DNA of 64,000 bases from Aedes albopictus (GCF_035046485.1 NC_085138.1:28855047-28919046), one strand, 5' to 3'. Positions 12,024-24,107 are shown, numbered from the stretch's first letter. Notes: generated by a model not told the origin, from the letters alone. Translations and numbers: made by a program.

Positions 12024-12344
12024 CTGTGCCTTGACTATGTCGCATTTTTATTGAAACAATGCATTTTATATTCATTTTCGTGATTTCAGTATTTTCAATC
12101 GATTTAATCCGATTGTCTCGGATAATGTCGGATTTCTTCAATTTTCATTCGCTAATTTATTTTCAGTGCATTTTGTTCCATGCGTTATTTACACACGTTA
12201 CACACGCACACACATAATCGTCAAACAAATACTTATAAGTCAAACGTCAGACAAGTTCAGTCTGTTTACGTTTACTCTGCGCGCACCAAATTCTCGTCCA
12301 AAATCTCGCAATTATTTCTGTTTAGTGCTAAAAGTGGCGAAAAT

Positions 12345-14680
12345 ATGGACTATTTTCGGAGAGAATTGAGCAAAGTAGCCGGTCCGATCAATAGAAGTAC
12401 AAGTATAGAACGCTAGAGGCGCTGTTTCCCCATACTGTGGCTGTGACTAGGATGTTTCATCCATAGTAGCCTTGATTTTCGAAAGATGTGACTCGGTGGT
12501 ACTTAAAGTGTCAAATCGTATTTTTCAACTTTGCATATGTTGAGGTAAACATTCAGCGAGAGCGCACCGGTTAGACGCTGACCTTACTCAGCATTTATGC
12601 GAAATTGAGCTCAAAGTCAGTATTTGCAAGGCCAATTCGCGTCTACCTGGACTTATTGAATCTTTTTAACTTGACTGCCTCATTCAAAATTGTTGAATGA
12701 CACCCCGCACCACCATGAGAATTCAATTGGAATGCTGTTGAAAGAAGCCAATATAATCTGAGTGCACAAAATCGTATAATTCTAGAATAGTATGTTTCCT
12801 TCTGTCTAGGGAATTCAGGCAGACCCTCCGAGATTGTGTAAGCCAAACTCGCCAACTCATTCCAGTCGAATATTCCCCTATTCTGATATTCAACTGCAGC
12901 CATTTCAGCATCATTGGTTCTTAACTAAGTTTTTAGGTGCCAAACCAACTGAAACTTTTCCCCATGATTTCCCCAGTTAATGAACACTTGTAAGAGTCCC
13001 GGATTAGTGGATCACTGCAAACGATCGCATTCCGCCGTTTCTCCTCCAGTTCACAAGCCGAAACTTGACGGTAGTTGAAATAAATCGGTCACACTGCTTC
13101 TTACCTTCTTATAACTGTCATTTCAGCACACCCATATTGTAGCGCAGAGGGCCGTCTTGGGTGATTACTGGCCATCGGCCCCACAAAAACCAAAAGTCTT
13201 CAATTGCCGGAGAGAATTACGAACGGCTTTGTTTTGACTTTCATTTAAGATTGCTATGATCAAAATCATGCAAATTTGACACTTTGAGTACCACAGCCAG
13301 GACACACACGTACTAGATGTTAGTCACAAGGGTTGAAGCGCCATTGGAAGTCTAATATATGTCTATTGTCCGATCCTAGTAAGTATCAAGGTGATACTGG
13401 AGCAGCTGCGATATATCCATGGCGGCCTTGCCTACTTAAATGATGACGTTATAAACGCGATGGAAGAGGAAGTCAAACACCTTCCAGAAACAATCGGAAA
13501 ATCAGATCGTGAATGGCAGAAGATGATTGGCTTCAACGGGCCTTTGAAAAACTTCCGCTTCGTGTTGGGAGAGCGGAGCTTATTGAAGGTGTTATCCAAT
13601 ATAGTTGAGAAGCAAGGCATTTCCAAATTCACGAAGAAACTAATCAAACAAGACTCCCTTGGAAAATCTGAATCGGCCCCCGAAAACCAGACTGAGGAAT
13701 CGGTGAGGCAGAGTCATCGAATTTTACACAAAGAAGTAAGTATTGTCGTCGCGGTTGAAATCCGAAGTTTCCCCACACCCGACAATCTAATTTTCTCGAA
13801 ATCTATACGTGAAACCCAACGTCGGACGTAGTGCGCTGGACAGCGGACCTGGCCCTCTATCCAGCGCACTGTACCCGACGTACGTCCGACACACGGTTTA
13901 GGAGAAAAATCGATTTTCGCGTGTCAAAAATTCCGATTTTCAACTGCACGAACAATATTTTTAGTTGATTGGTATATGAGACTCGGGCCTGCAGGCTTCG
14001 GATCGAAAGTCGGTTTTTATACCCACCCATAAGGGTTTGTTCCGGGTTGATGCGTTTGAATTTTATTTTTTTCATACAACGTTGACCCACTCTACTAATC
14101 ATTGATGTATGTATTGCTATTTTGTTTTCAGATGCAGCAGTGGAAGCAACACCGAAACATACTTTTTCGATCAAATAGCATCCATGAAGGTCGACATATC
14201 ATGTGATGAAGCTGGCATGAGGGCGGTCCTAAATTGTCCTTTCTGCGAATCCGCATGGAAAAATCTGGCAGCTGGAAAATATCTAACTTTTCTTCACATG
14301 TTCAAGTTAAGCATGCCGAATACGATATTCCCGGTGATTTTATCTCACAGCAGCCTAAGAAGCGTCCATGTGATAGTCATCTGGAAACCACTCCGGAAAA
14401 TACTCCATGGACGGCAATGGAAACACCTGAAGCTTATGAAACCGAATACCTGGAAATTAGTCAGCAATCATGTTCTCAAACCTCGACGGTCGCTGCAGTA
14501 CTGACAAACGAGAACGATCGGGAAGTGAGGCGTACTTTTGAGAATGGACCTCCGACCTACGTATTGCAGCATCTAGTTGTAAAGCGGATGAAGTATGAGG
14601 ACAGCGATCCACTTACTGATGATGAAGGCAATCAGTGTAGCTTCGTGATTATTATAAAGTTGTGCAATGGTCATTTTTAG
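12345..14680 (+). pseudogene. Zinc-finger-like gene inside the CGAGGGGGG element (right arm)
   Basis: The frame starts at ATG 12345 (MDYFRRELSKVAGPI), is interrupted by a 978-bp insertion (12390-13367 plus its 8-bp duplication), and resumes in frame at 13376. It continues to 13735 with LRYIHGGLAYLNDD and a motif FRFVLGERSLLKVL. The donor is GAAGTAAG at 13736 and the likely acceptor TTTTCAG ends at 14131. The next exon has CPFC followed, one frame over, by SSHVQVKH, which would make a C2H2-like zinc finger if a single-base shift is allowed. It then runs through an acidic tail (SDPLTDDEG) to the stop at 14680. The 11-bp inverted hairpin AGTGCGCTGGA lies in the intron. A third copy lies at 31969-33212 with different damage. 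Family not recognised; probably transposon-encoded or a captured gene. Confidence 0.55.
12390..13367. mobile_element. 978-bp insertion with 8-bp duplication GTCCGATC (right arm)
   Basis: Flanked by GTCCGATC at 12382-12389 and 13368-13375. The homologous element at 31969-32141 reads straight through this site, so the empty site is known. The ends are weakly inverted (AATAGA at both, GGCGCT nearby). The 8-bp duplication suggests a hAT- or P-like element, without sure assignment. Small open frames inside are not convincing. Confidence 0.75.
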
Positions 14681-14864
14681 AATCATTTCCTTTTTTTGTT
14701 TTTCTCAATTCACAGAACACCCAATGTTTCTATTTTCAAATACTCGACTTTTATTGCGCCCAGATTGTGTCATTGTGATCACATATTGCCACTTTAAAAA
14801 TATGTTTTACAATTTCATTGATGCCCCTTGATGCTCGTTTTAATCATAGTTTCACAGGATTTGA

Positions 14865-15048
14865 TGTAGGGCCTGGGACCATTTGGACAGGTGCATCTAT
14901 TTTTGGCGCTTGCTGCTATAACTCAGTCAATTTTAAACCGATTGACTTGATTGTTGAAACACGGTTGCCAATCGGTTTGAAATTGACCGAGTTATAGCAG
15001 CAAGTGCCCAAAATAGGTGCACCTGCCCAGCTGGTCCTAGACCCTACA
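14865..15048. mobile_element. Foldback element, TGTAGGG ends (right arm mirror)
   Basis: Mirror of 8327-8510. Homology between the right arm and the element at 26902-34483 ends exactly at the outer edge of this foldback, so it may mark a rearrangement point. Confidence 0.85.
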
Positions 15049-15547
15049 CTGAAATGAATTTTGTTGTAATTTCTACCGAATCCATGGTAAAATTAAGAAC
15101 TGTACCAACAATTTTCAACCGAATGCAAAATTCTGTTAATTGTACTGAAACATTGTCAATATTACCACAAACGAAGATACAGACGGAGCAGTAATCGTTT
15201 TTTTCGGTACCACTTTCTTTTTCACCCTTTTGCAAGCCCCTCTTGTTTTGCGTAATTGGCACCCTTCGGTGAACCCCTTGAACGGGCGAATTGAGCGAAA
15301 TGTCAAACGACTTGTCAACAACTTGTTTGTTTACAAATCTTCCGCCGTTTAGTGACGACGTGTCGGTTTGGTGGACATCCTGACCAAATCATACGGAAAA
15401 GTGTCCAGTCCAGCCAGCTCGGAACGATATCTAGTTTGTTAGAATCGAAATTCGCTATTTGCAAGATACCTGCAATCGACCAATCTAGTTTTGTGGGAGA
15501 ACAAGCACTGCGTTCATGAGGAATTGATGAGTAAAGTTTCCTGATGA

Positions 15548-16375
15548 CCCTGAAGATGATGATGGAAAAGGACACATCTTTCTCCAACTACATTCGTGAT
15601 TACAAAATAGGAATTGGCCGACAGATTCAGGGACAGAAAAACAATCAACAACATTCGAGGAGACTTCGTTCGTCAATCGGAAAACCGAATCGACCGACAA
15701 CTGTTTCAGGAAACGCTGTGGGGTCGACGAAAGTTGGATCACAAACCACGTCTCTTGCCGACGGATGGATTTCCAAAATGTGTGCTGGATTATGCGTTAA
15801 AATGTTCCCAGCGACCGGTTCCACGTTGTTTGGAAGCGACCGTTGAATAAGTTGTTCAAGAGTACAACCAATTATTGGTTCTTCATGCCGGTGGATGTAA
15901 CGGTCGATCAGGGCGGTGTTTTTTGAGCAACGTGATCTACGATCGGGACAAATCCAGTTCAACACGCAAATTAAGGAATCCCGGTTGGTTCTACCACCGC
16001 GGATGGTTCTATACAGGGAAAGTTTTGAAGAAAATTCCGCGAAAGGTAAGCCGTCGTATCCGATATATCTGTGTAAACAAATTTCACATTCTTTTCTCAT
16101 AAAATTACTCTGTTTTAGCATCCAGGATGAAGAAACGCAGAAAATCGTTCACGCACATCATCGATGCAGTGCTCCTTGGTGGTCTGGACGTTCGCCAAAG
16201 CCATGAATCTAAGCCCAACAAAATGGTGCCGCTGCTGTTTGGCCGGTGCAAAATTTTACTTTCGATGATGAAATTAGATGGCTTCTTCAGCAATGCCTCG
16301 ATCCACGAGGTAATCAACAGCGTCAAAGTGCTCGAAAGCGACTTGAAACGTTCCGATGGGGCGGAAATAAAGTGA
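15548..16375 (+). pseudogene. Decayed two-exon gene of unknown function (right arm)
   Basis: A GC-richer, coding-like stretch than its surroundings. A 73-bp intron with donor GGTAAGCC (from 16046) and acceptor TGTTTTAG (to 16118) is of ordinary mosquito size. Across this junction one frame reads ENSAK then ASRMKKRRKSFTH and stays open to the TGA at 16375. This exon 2 product includes IIDAVLLGGLDVRQ and LLSMMKLDGFFSNASIHEV. Upstream, exon 1 is broken: coding-like runs lie in three frames (for example NYWFFMPVDVTVDQGGV in one and VFFEQRDLRSGQIQF in the next), so at least one frameshift and stops interrupt it. I do not recognise the protein. It could be a captured host gene or part of a transposon. 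The identical decay in both arms means it was broken before the inverted duplication. Confidence 0.5.
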
Positions 16376-16647
16376 TTCTACATTCTCCGAGGGTCGCTCT
16401 TCGCGCGGAGTGTGCAGAGGTTCGAAGGGAACCGAGAAGCAGCTGGATTTTGGGAAGACTCTGGAGACGGATCATGTGAGCCTGGAGCAAAACCAACCAA
16501 ATCTACTCGTCGGCGCTACGTTTCGAGGCGCCCAAAAATCTCAGTAGGATTTCAAACAGTTGATTGAGAAATGCGCCGATAAAAAGTTAGTGATGTGAAC
16601 TGGCGCTAGGTTTAAGGTAGTTTCGGAAGCAAATTACCCAGTGTATC

Positions 16648-16782
16648 ACCCTCATTCTTGTTTACGGACGTATCGGTTTTCTAACGTATTTGAATCGTTC
16701 GAATCCGTAACCCATTTGATTTTGTTGGCGTAAACGGAAATGTGAACGATTTACGTTCGAATGTGGATTCGATCGAAAACAA
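16648..16782. mobile_element. MITE with ACCCTCATTCTTGTTT ends (right arm mirror)
   Basis: Mirror of 6593-6727. Confidence 0.75.
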
Positions 16783-17327
16783 GAATGAGGGTGTAGGTAT
16801 GTATTATGATTTTGTTGTTTAATGTTCTCAATAAATTATCTAATCCCTACAGTTAGGTACTCAACTTGAAATAAAGACTAGTGTACCCAATTAATTAACT
16901 ACTTAGGAACCATCCATATACCAAGTGAACTGAAACCTGACTTGATCCCTCTCCTTAACAAATGAACAAGCGCGGTCTTTTAGTTATGCAACATGACGAT
17001 AGAATCCGCTTTGGAAAGTAAATCGTTGGTATTTCAGTTTACACTATCAAAAACAAATAGGTCATGAATTCCAACGAATCATATACGATTGATATCTTGC
17101 GTCACCATGCAATTTGGGAGGACGTGGTGAATCTAGTTAGAACAAACATGCTTGGACTTCTGGAACAACTGCAGAAGGTATTGGTTAATGATATCAATTT
17201 AAACTTACTCCTGAATCACCATGTAGTTTGGGAGGACGTGGTCAACCTAATTATTAGAACAAACCTACATGACCTCTGGAACAACTCCAAAATGTATTGG
17301 TAAATGTAATCAATTTAAACTTGCAAT

Positions 17328-17474
17328 CAGGCTTATTCTGCGCGGCGTGTGAGGTGAGACGGACGGTTTCGTCTCACGTGACGTGAGACGACTAATGTAA
17401 ATCAAATGGGGCGAGTTGACTTTTGTCACCTCATTCGACTCGTCTCACCTCACACGCCGCGCAGAATAAGCCTG
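17328..17474. mobile_element. MITE with CAGGCTTATTCTGCG ends (right arm mirror)
   Basis: Mirror of 5901-6047. Confidence 0.9.
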
Positions 17475-17968
17475 AATGTCTTGCATCACTATGCCGTTTG
17501 GAAGGGCGTGATGAACCTAGTTAGAACAAACCTACATGGACCTCTGGAATAACTCCAGAAGGTATTGGTAAATGAAACCAATTTAAACTAACAACGTCTT
17601 GCATCACCATGCAGTTTGGGAGAACGTGTTGAACCTAGTTAGAACAATGCGTCACCATGCAGTTTGGGAGGACGTGGTGCACATAGAACAAACCTACATG
17701 GACCTCTGGAATAACTCCAGAAGGTGTTGGCAAATGAAACCAATTTCTACTAACAACGTCTTGCATCACTATGCAGTTTGGGAGGACGTGGTGAACCTAG
17801 TTAGAACAAACCTACATGAACCTCTGGAATAACTACAGAAGGTATTGGTAAATGTAATCAATTTAAACTTATGTCTTGCATCACCTTGCAGTTTGGAAGG
17901 ACGTGGTACACATAGGTAGAACAAACCTACATGGACCTCTGGAATAACTCCAGAAGGTATTGGTAAAT

Positions 17969-18157
17969 TGTGCTCATTCTGCGAATGGAGTGACGTGAGA
18001 AAAGTCGGAGTCGTATATCGAGATGAGGAATCCCGTCTCGAATGAAGTGACTCGCCGTGTAAATCAAATGGAGAGTCACCTCATTCTAGTCGAGATTTCT
18101 CACCTCAATATACGACTCCGACTTTTCTCACGTCACTACATTCGCAGAATGAGCACA
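17969..18157. mobile_element. MITE with TGTGCTCATTCTGCG ends (right arm mirror)
   Basis: Mirror of 5218-5406 with the same inverted ends and duplication. Confidence 0.9.
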
Positions 18158-18214
18158 AATGAAACCAATTTAAACTAACAACGTCTTGCATCACCATGCA
18201 GCTTGGGAGGACGT

Positions 18215-21200
18215 GGTGAACCTAAATAGAACCAATCTCCTTGGACATCCTTTGGAAAAGCTCCAGAAGTGAACCGTTTCTAAAGTAAGGCTCTTGCATC
18301 ACCATGCAATTCGGGAGGACCTGGTGAACCTAAATAGAACCAATCTCCTTGGACCTTTGGAAAAGCTCCAGAAGTGAACCATTTCAAAAGTAAGGCTCTT
18401 GCATCTCCATGCAATTCGGGAGGACCTGGTGAACCTAAATAGAACCAATCTCCTTGGACCTTTGGAAAAGCTCCAGAAGTGAACTGTTTCTAAAGTAAGG
18501 CGCTTGCATCACCATGCAATTCGGGAGGACCTGGTGAACCTAAATAGAACCAATCTCCTTGGACCTTTGGAAAAGCTCCAGAAGTGAACTGTTTCTAAAG
18601 TAAGGCGCTTGCATCACCATGCAATTCGGGAGGACCTGGTGAACCTAAATAGAACCAATCTCCTTGGACCTTTGGAAAAGCTCCAGAAGTGAACCATTTC
18701 AAAAGTAAGGCTCTTGCATCTCCATGCAATTCGGGAGGACCTGGTGAACCTAAATAGAACCAATGGGCCTGATTACGAGTGTCACTTCACGGTGAAAACA
18801 AAAAAGTGACACCGGTAATAAGGACGGTGAAAGTGATTGCCATTTGATTAACCCACAACTTTTTCACCGTGGATTCGCAATGTGTCACCGTGATCGATTT
18901 TCACCGTGAAGTGACACTCATAATAAGACCCAATCTCCTTGGACCTTTGGAAAAGCTCCAGAAGTGAACTGTTTCTAAAGTAAGGCGCTTGCATCACCAT
19001 GCAATTCAGGAGGACCTGGTGAACCTAGATAGAACCAATCTCCTTGGACCTTTGAAACAGCTCCAGAAGTGAACTGTTTCTAAAGTAAGGCTCTTGCATC
19101 ACCATGCAATTCGGGAGGACCTGGTGAACCTAAATAGAACCAATCTCCTTGGACCATTGGAAAAGCTCCAGAAGTGAACTGTTTCTAAAGTAAGGCGCTT
19201 ACATCACCATGTAATTCGGGAGGACTTGGTGAACCTTATTATATTCAATCTTCTGGGACATCTGGAACAGCTCCAGAAGTGAACCGTTTCTAAAGTAAGG
19301 CTCTTGCATCACCATGCAATTCGGGAGGACCTGGTGAACCTAAATAGAACCAATCTCCTTGGACCATTGGAAAAGCTCCAGAAGTGAACCGTTTCTAAAG
19401 TAAGGCGCTTGCATCACCATGCAATTCGGGAGGACCTGGTGAACCTAAATAGAACCAATCTCCTTGGACCTTTGGAAAAGCTCCAGAAGTGAACTGTTTC
19501 TAAAGTAAGGCGCTTGCATCACCATGCAATTCGGGAGGACCTGGTGAACCTAAATAGAACCAATCTCCTTGGACCTTTGGGAAAGCTCCAGAAGTGAACC
19601 ATTTCAAAAGTAAGGCTCTTGCATCTCCATGCAATTCGGGAGGACCTGGTGAACCTAAATAGAACCAATCTCCTTGGACCATTGGAAAAGCTCCAGAAGT
19701 GAACTGTTTCTAAAGTAAGGCGCTTGCATCACCATGCAATTCAGTAGGACCTGGTGAACCTAGATAGAACCAATCTCCTTGGACCTTTGAAACAGCTCCA
19801 GAAGTGAACTGTTTCTAAAGTAAGGCTCTTGCATCACCATGCAATTCGGGAGGACCTGGTGAACCTAAATAGAACCAATCTCCTTGGACCTTTGGAAAAG
19901 CTCCAGAAGTGAACCATTTCAAAAGTAAGGCTCTTGCATCACCATGCAATTCGGGAGGACCTGGTGAACCGAAATAGAACCAATCTCCTTGGGCCTTTGG
20001 AAAAGCTCCAGAAGTGAACTGTTTCTAAAGTAAGGCTCTTGCATCACCATGCAATTCGGGAGGACCTGGTGAACCTAAATAGAACCAATCTCCTTGGACC
20101 ATTGGAAAAGCTCCAGAAGTGAACTGTTTCTAAAGTAAGGCGCTTGCATCACCATGCAATTCGGGAGGACCTGGTGAACCTAAATAGAACCAATCTCCTT
20201 GGACCTTTGGAAAAGCTCCAGAAGTGAACCATTTCAAAAGTAAGGCTCTTGCATCTCCATGCAATTCGGGAGGACCTGGTGAACCTAAATAGAACCAATC
20301 TCCTTGGACCATTGGAAAAGCTCCAGAAGTGAACTGTTTCTAAAGTAAGGCTCCTGCATCACCATGCAATTCGGGAGGACCTGGTGAACCTAAATAGAAC
20401 CAATCTCCTTGGACCTTTGGAAAAGCTCCAGAAGTGAACTGTTTCTAAAGTAAGGCGCTTGCATCACCATGCAATTCGGGAGGACTTGGTGAACCTTATT
20501 ATATTCAATCTTCTGGGACATCTGGAACAGCTCCAGAAGTGAACCGTTTCTAAAGTAAGGCTCTTGCATCTCCATGCAATTCGGGAGGACCTGGTGAACC
20601 TAAATAGAACCAATCTCCTTGGACCATTGGAAAAGCTCCAGAAGTGAACTGTTTCTAAAGTAAGGCTCTTGCATCACCATGCAATTCGGGAGGACCTGGT
20701 GAACCTAAATAGAACCAATCTCCTTGGACCTTTGGAAAAGCTCCAGAAGTGAACTGTTTCTAAAGTAAGGCTCTTGCATCTCCATGCAATTCGGGAGGAC
20801 CTGGTGAACCTAAATAGAACCAATCTCCTTGGACCTTTGGAAAAGCTCCAGAAGTGAACTGTTTCTAAAGTAAGGCGCTTGCATCACCATGCAATTCGGG
20901 AGGACTTGGTGAACCTTATTATATTCAATCTTCTGGGACATCTGGAACAGCTCCAGAAGTGAACCGTTTCTAAAGTAAGGCTCTTGCATCACCATGCAAT
21001 TCGGGAGGACCTGGTGAACCTAAATAGAACCAATCTCCTTGGACCATTGGAAAAGCTCCAGAAGTGAACTGTTTCTAAAGTAAGGCGCTTGCATCACCAT
21101 GCAATTCGGGAGGACCTGGTGAACCTAAATAGAACCAATCTCCTTGGACCTTTGGAAAAGCTCCAGAAGTGAACCATTTCAAAAGTAAGGCTCTTGCATC

Positions 21201-22150
21201 TCCATGCAATTCGGGAGGACCTGGTGAACCTAAATAGAACCAATCTCCTTGGACTATTGGAAAAGCTCCAGAAGTGAACTGTTTCTAAAGTAAGGCTCTT
21301 GCATCACCATGCAATTCGGGAGGACCTGGTGAACCTAAATAGAACCAATCTCCTTGGACCTTTGGAAAAGCTCCAGAAGTGAACCATTTCAAAAGTAAGG
21401 CTCTTGCATCACCATGCAATTCGGGAGGACCTGGTGAACCGAAATAGAACCAATCTCCTTGGGCCTTTGGAAAAGCTCCAGAAGTGAACTGTTTCTAAAG
21501 TAAGGCGCTTGCATCACCATGCAATTCAGGAGGACCTGGTGAACCTAGATAGAACCAATCTTCTTGGACCTTTGAAACAGCTCCAGAAGTGAACTGTTTC
21601 TAAAGTAAGGCTCTTGCATCACCATGCAATTCGGGAGGACCTGGTGAACCTAAATAGAACCAATCTCCTTGGACCATTGGAAAAGCTCCAGAAGTGAACC
21701 ATTTCAAAAGTAAGGCTCTTGCATCACCATGCAATTCGGGAGGACCTGGTGAACCTAAATAGAACCAATCTCCTTGGACCTTTGAAACAGCTCCAGAAGT
21801 GAACTGTTTCTAAAGTAAGGCACTTGCATCACCATGCAATTCGGGAGGACCTGGTGAACCTAAATAGAATCATTCTTCTTGGACCTTTGAAACAGTTCCA
21901 GAAGTGAACCGTTTCAAAAATAAGGCTCTTGCATCACCATGCAATTCGAGAGGACCTGGTGAACCTAAATATAATCAATCTTCTTGGACCTTTGAAACAG
22001 TTCCAGAACTGTTTCAAAATTAAGACTCTTGCATCACCGTGCGATTCGGGAGGACCTGGTGAACCTTATTATATTCAATCTTCTGGGACATCTGGAACAG
22101 CTCCAGAAGTGAAGCGTTTCAAAAGTAAAGCTTTTGCATCACCACACCAT
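18215..22150. repeat. 105-bp minisatellite core, right arm
   Basis: Reverse-complement copy of 1330-5160 with about 35 units, one more than the left arm. The extra unit lies between 18215 and the MITE at 18765. The landmark CTGGTGAACC recurs at 18321, 18426, 18531, 18636, 18741 and onward in steps of 105. Confidence 0.97.
18765..18931. mobile_element. MITE in the minisatellite (right arm mirror)
   Basis: Mirror copy of 4549-4715 in the other palindrome arm, with the same flanking trinucleotide duplication. Its presence in both arms shows that it inserted before the inverted duplication. Confidence 0.9.
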
Positions 22151-22675
22151 GCAATTTTAAAATTTTGGTAGAAAGTGTATGATTTCAAATTAGTTATGGA
22201 ATGCGTCACCAAGCAGCTTTTATCTTACAATTGAATGCAAGATAACTTATAAACGATTCGAGAGTTTCAACTTTGAAGAATATGGTGAACCTACCCTCGG
22301 TTTTCGGATTTTTTTATAGAGCCCCACCCCCTAAGGTTAATTTTATTACTTATTAACAAATATAATATGTAGTAAAATAAGGATTTCTTGATGGCCAGGA
22401 TGGAAACGTCTATGATTGTATAAGCCACGTGGGTTTGGTAACCGGAGAGATAAATATTGAACAGCCATGATGAAGCCTGCAAGAAATAGAAAAAAAAAAT
22501 AATTAAACGGGAGCTAATTCTTAACTTTCTAACGGATTTTTGGACTAATATTGTTGGCATTTTTTATTAATATTGTTAGGAAACCTTTCAGTGTCTTACG
22601 TCATGAACAATACGTCATACTAGCACAAACTAACAGACGTCACAGTGAGCAACGCAGTCTGTACTTCCAAAAGTT

Positions 22676-23990
22676 TACCGTTTTATAAGGCAGTGGCAAC
22701 TATATTGCAACCTACCGTTTGTTTTTTTTTCTGTTTTATAACAGTTTATTTCGATTTTTTCTTTTGGTTTACGCAAAATTGGGATAACTAACAACGCCTG
22801 GTATTTTATTGGTACTAAACAAAGCTTTAACAATAATTTGGGAACCATTTGTTGTCTCAAAAATGGCTAAATTTGACCGTGTGGAGAAAATTAGCTCAAA
22901 CTTATTGTAAAATTATAGATTTGGTAAATATTTTAAGAAATAATCAAATTATGGGTTGACTTGAGCTGAACTACACAGTTTATATTATAGGTTGAGCCCT
23001 AACTATATTGCCACCTAGATTTTTGAGTTTCTTTCAAACAAAAAATGTTTTGTACGTGTAAACATGTATATAATCATTTCCATAATAGTATGCGTTGACA
23101 ACTCTTCTAGTTTGCTCGGCCTTATAAAGGGTTAACGATTAATTCAAAAACTCTAGTTGAACAATCATGCAACTACGGCACTCCCATCGTTTTTACTCCT
23201 GTTTGTGAGCATTTGACACACAGCGAATATCCTGGAAGCATCTCTGATTAAATCTTTATTGAAAAAAAAAATGCTGATGGAACTCCTGGAAGGATCCTTT
23301 GGGAATCCTTGAGAAATCCTTTAACCCTTTATAAGGCAGTGGCAACTATATTGCCACCTACTGTTTGTATTTTTTTCTCTGTTTTATAACAATTTATTTT
23401 TAACTTTTTTTTGTTACGCAAAATTAGGACTACTAACAACGCCTGGTATTTTTTTGGTACTAAACAAAGCCTTAACAACAATTTAGGAGCCATTTGTAGT
23501 CTCAAAAATGGCTAATTTTGACCGCGTGAAGAAAATTAGATCAAACTTATTGTCAAATTATAGATTTGGTAAATATTTTAAGAAATAATCAAATTCTGGG
23601 TTGACATGAGCTGAACTACACAGTTTATATTATGGGTTAAGCCCCAATCCACTTTAAAATCTCTTTTCCGGGTTTTTGTCGAAGTCAAAAGACGAAAAGT
23701 ACCCTAAACGGGCAGTGGCAAGAATATTGCCACCAGCGCTGGTGACCTAAACGGGCAGTGGCAACTATATTGCCACCTCAAAAGCTCGTTTTTGGGGTTA
23801 ACGGGCAGTGGCAACTATATTGCCACCAGCGTTTTTGGCCTAAACGGGCAGTGGCAACTATATTGCCACCTAGATTTTTGAGAGTTTCTTTCAAACAAAA
23901 ATGGTTTTGTACATGTAATCATGTATATAATCATTTGCATAATAGTATGCGATGACAACTCTTCTAGTTTTCTCGGCCTTATAAAGGGTT
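22676..23990. repeat. Tandem ~645-bp repeat, outer right arm and beyond
   Basis: Mirror of the left-arm repeat, extending past the last base that can be paired at 23480. Blocks starting TTTATAAGGCAGTGGC at about 22681 and 23330 are 645 bp apart. A block with GACAACTCTTCTAGTTT recurs at about 23096 and 23953. The repeats are AT-rich and non-coding. Confidence 0.75.
23697..23875. repeat. Short array of GTGGCAACTATATTGCCAC palindromes
   Basis: Four closely spaced units of roughly 45 bp, each containing GGGCAGTGGCAA followed by TATTGCCACC. They are at about 23714, 23753, 23805 and 23846, separated by CCTAAAC and GCGTTTTTGG. The 19-mer is a perfect inverted repeat apart from its centre. The same motif occurs singly in the 645-bp repeats on both arms. 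It could be a protein-binding or hairpin site; function unknown. Confidence 0.8.
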
Positions 23991-24021
23991 AAGGAACTCC
24001 TGGATGAAACATTGAAGAAAC

Positions 24022-24107
24022 ACCTTAACTACCTATGATCGCATAATTGTCCCATATAAATGAGAACCCAGCTAATATGGGACTGATATGCGATCATAGG
24101 CAGTTAA
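24022..24107. mobile_element. Small MITE (~86 bp)
   Basis: Inverted ends TTAACTACCTATGATCGCAT and ATGCGATCATAGGCAGTTAA with CCCATAT/ATATGGG further in. Non-coding. Confidence 0.75.

Larger units (their letters stand above)
17085..18214. repeat. Degenerate border of the minisatellite, right arm
   Basis: Mirror of 5161-6290. Units read GGGAGGACGTGGTGAACCTAG with diverged spacers and contain the mirror MITEs at 17328-17474 and 17969-18157. Short open frames with a recurring HHAVWEDVV pattern occur here because the unit is a multiple of three. No start or transcript signal is seen. Confidence 0.85.
12002..23480. repeat. Right arm of the giant inverted repeat
   Basis: Inverted copy of 1-11373. 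The inner end starts with the transposon terminus CGAGGGGGGCGACA. The outer end at 23480 is only the last base that can be paired, because the partner reaches the window edge; the true palindrome may be longer. Identity is very high by eye, with a handful of substitutions per 11 kb plus one extra 105-bp minisatellite unit. This could be a recent inverted segmental duplication or an assembly artefact. The substitutions and the 628-bp unpaired spacer argue against a simple sequencing-hairpin artefact but do not exclude one. Confidence 0.97.

Noticed and set aside
15900..16045. BURP-domain-like look of VFFEQRDLRSGQ
   Set aside because: The resemblance is short, the frame is broken upstream, and that domain is essentially plant-specific.
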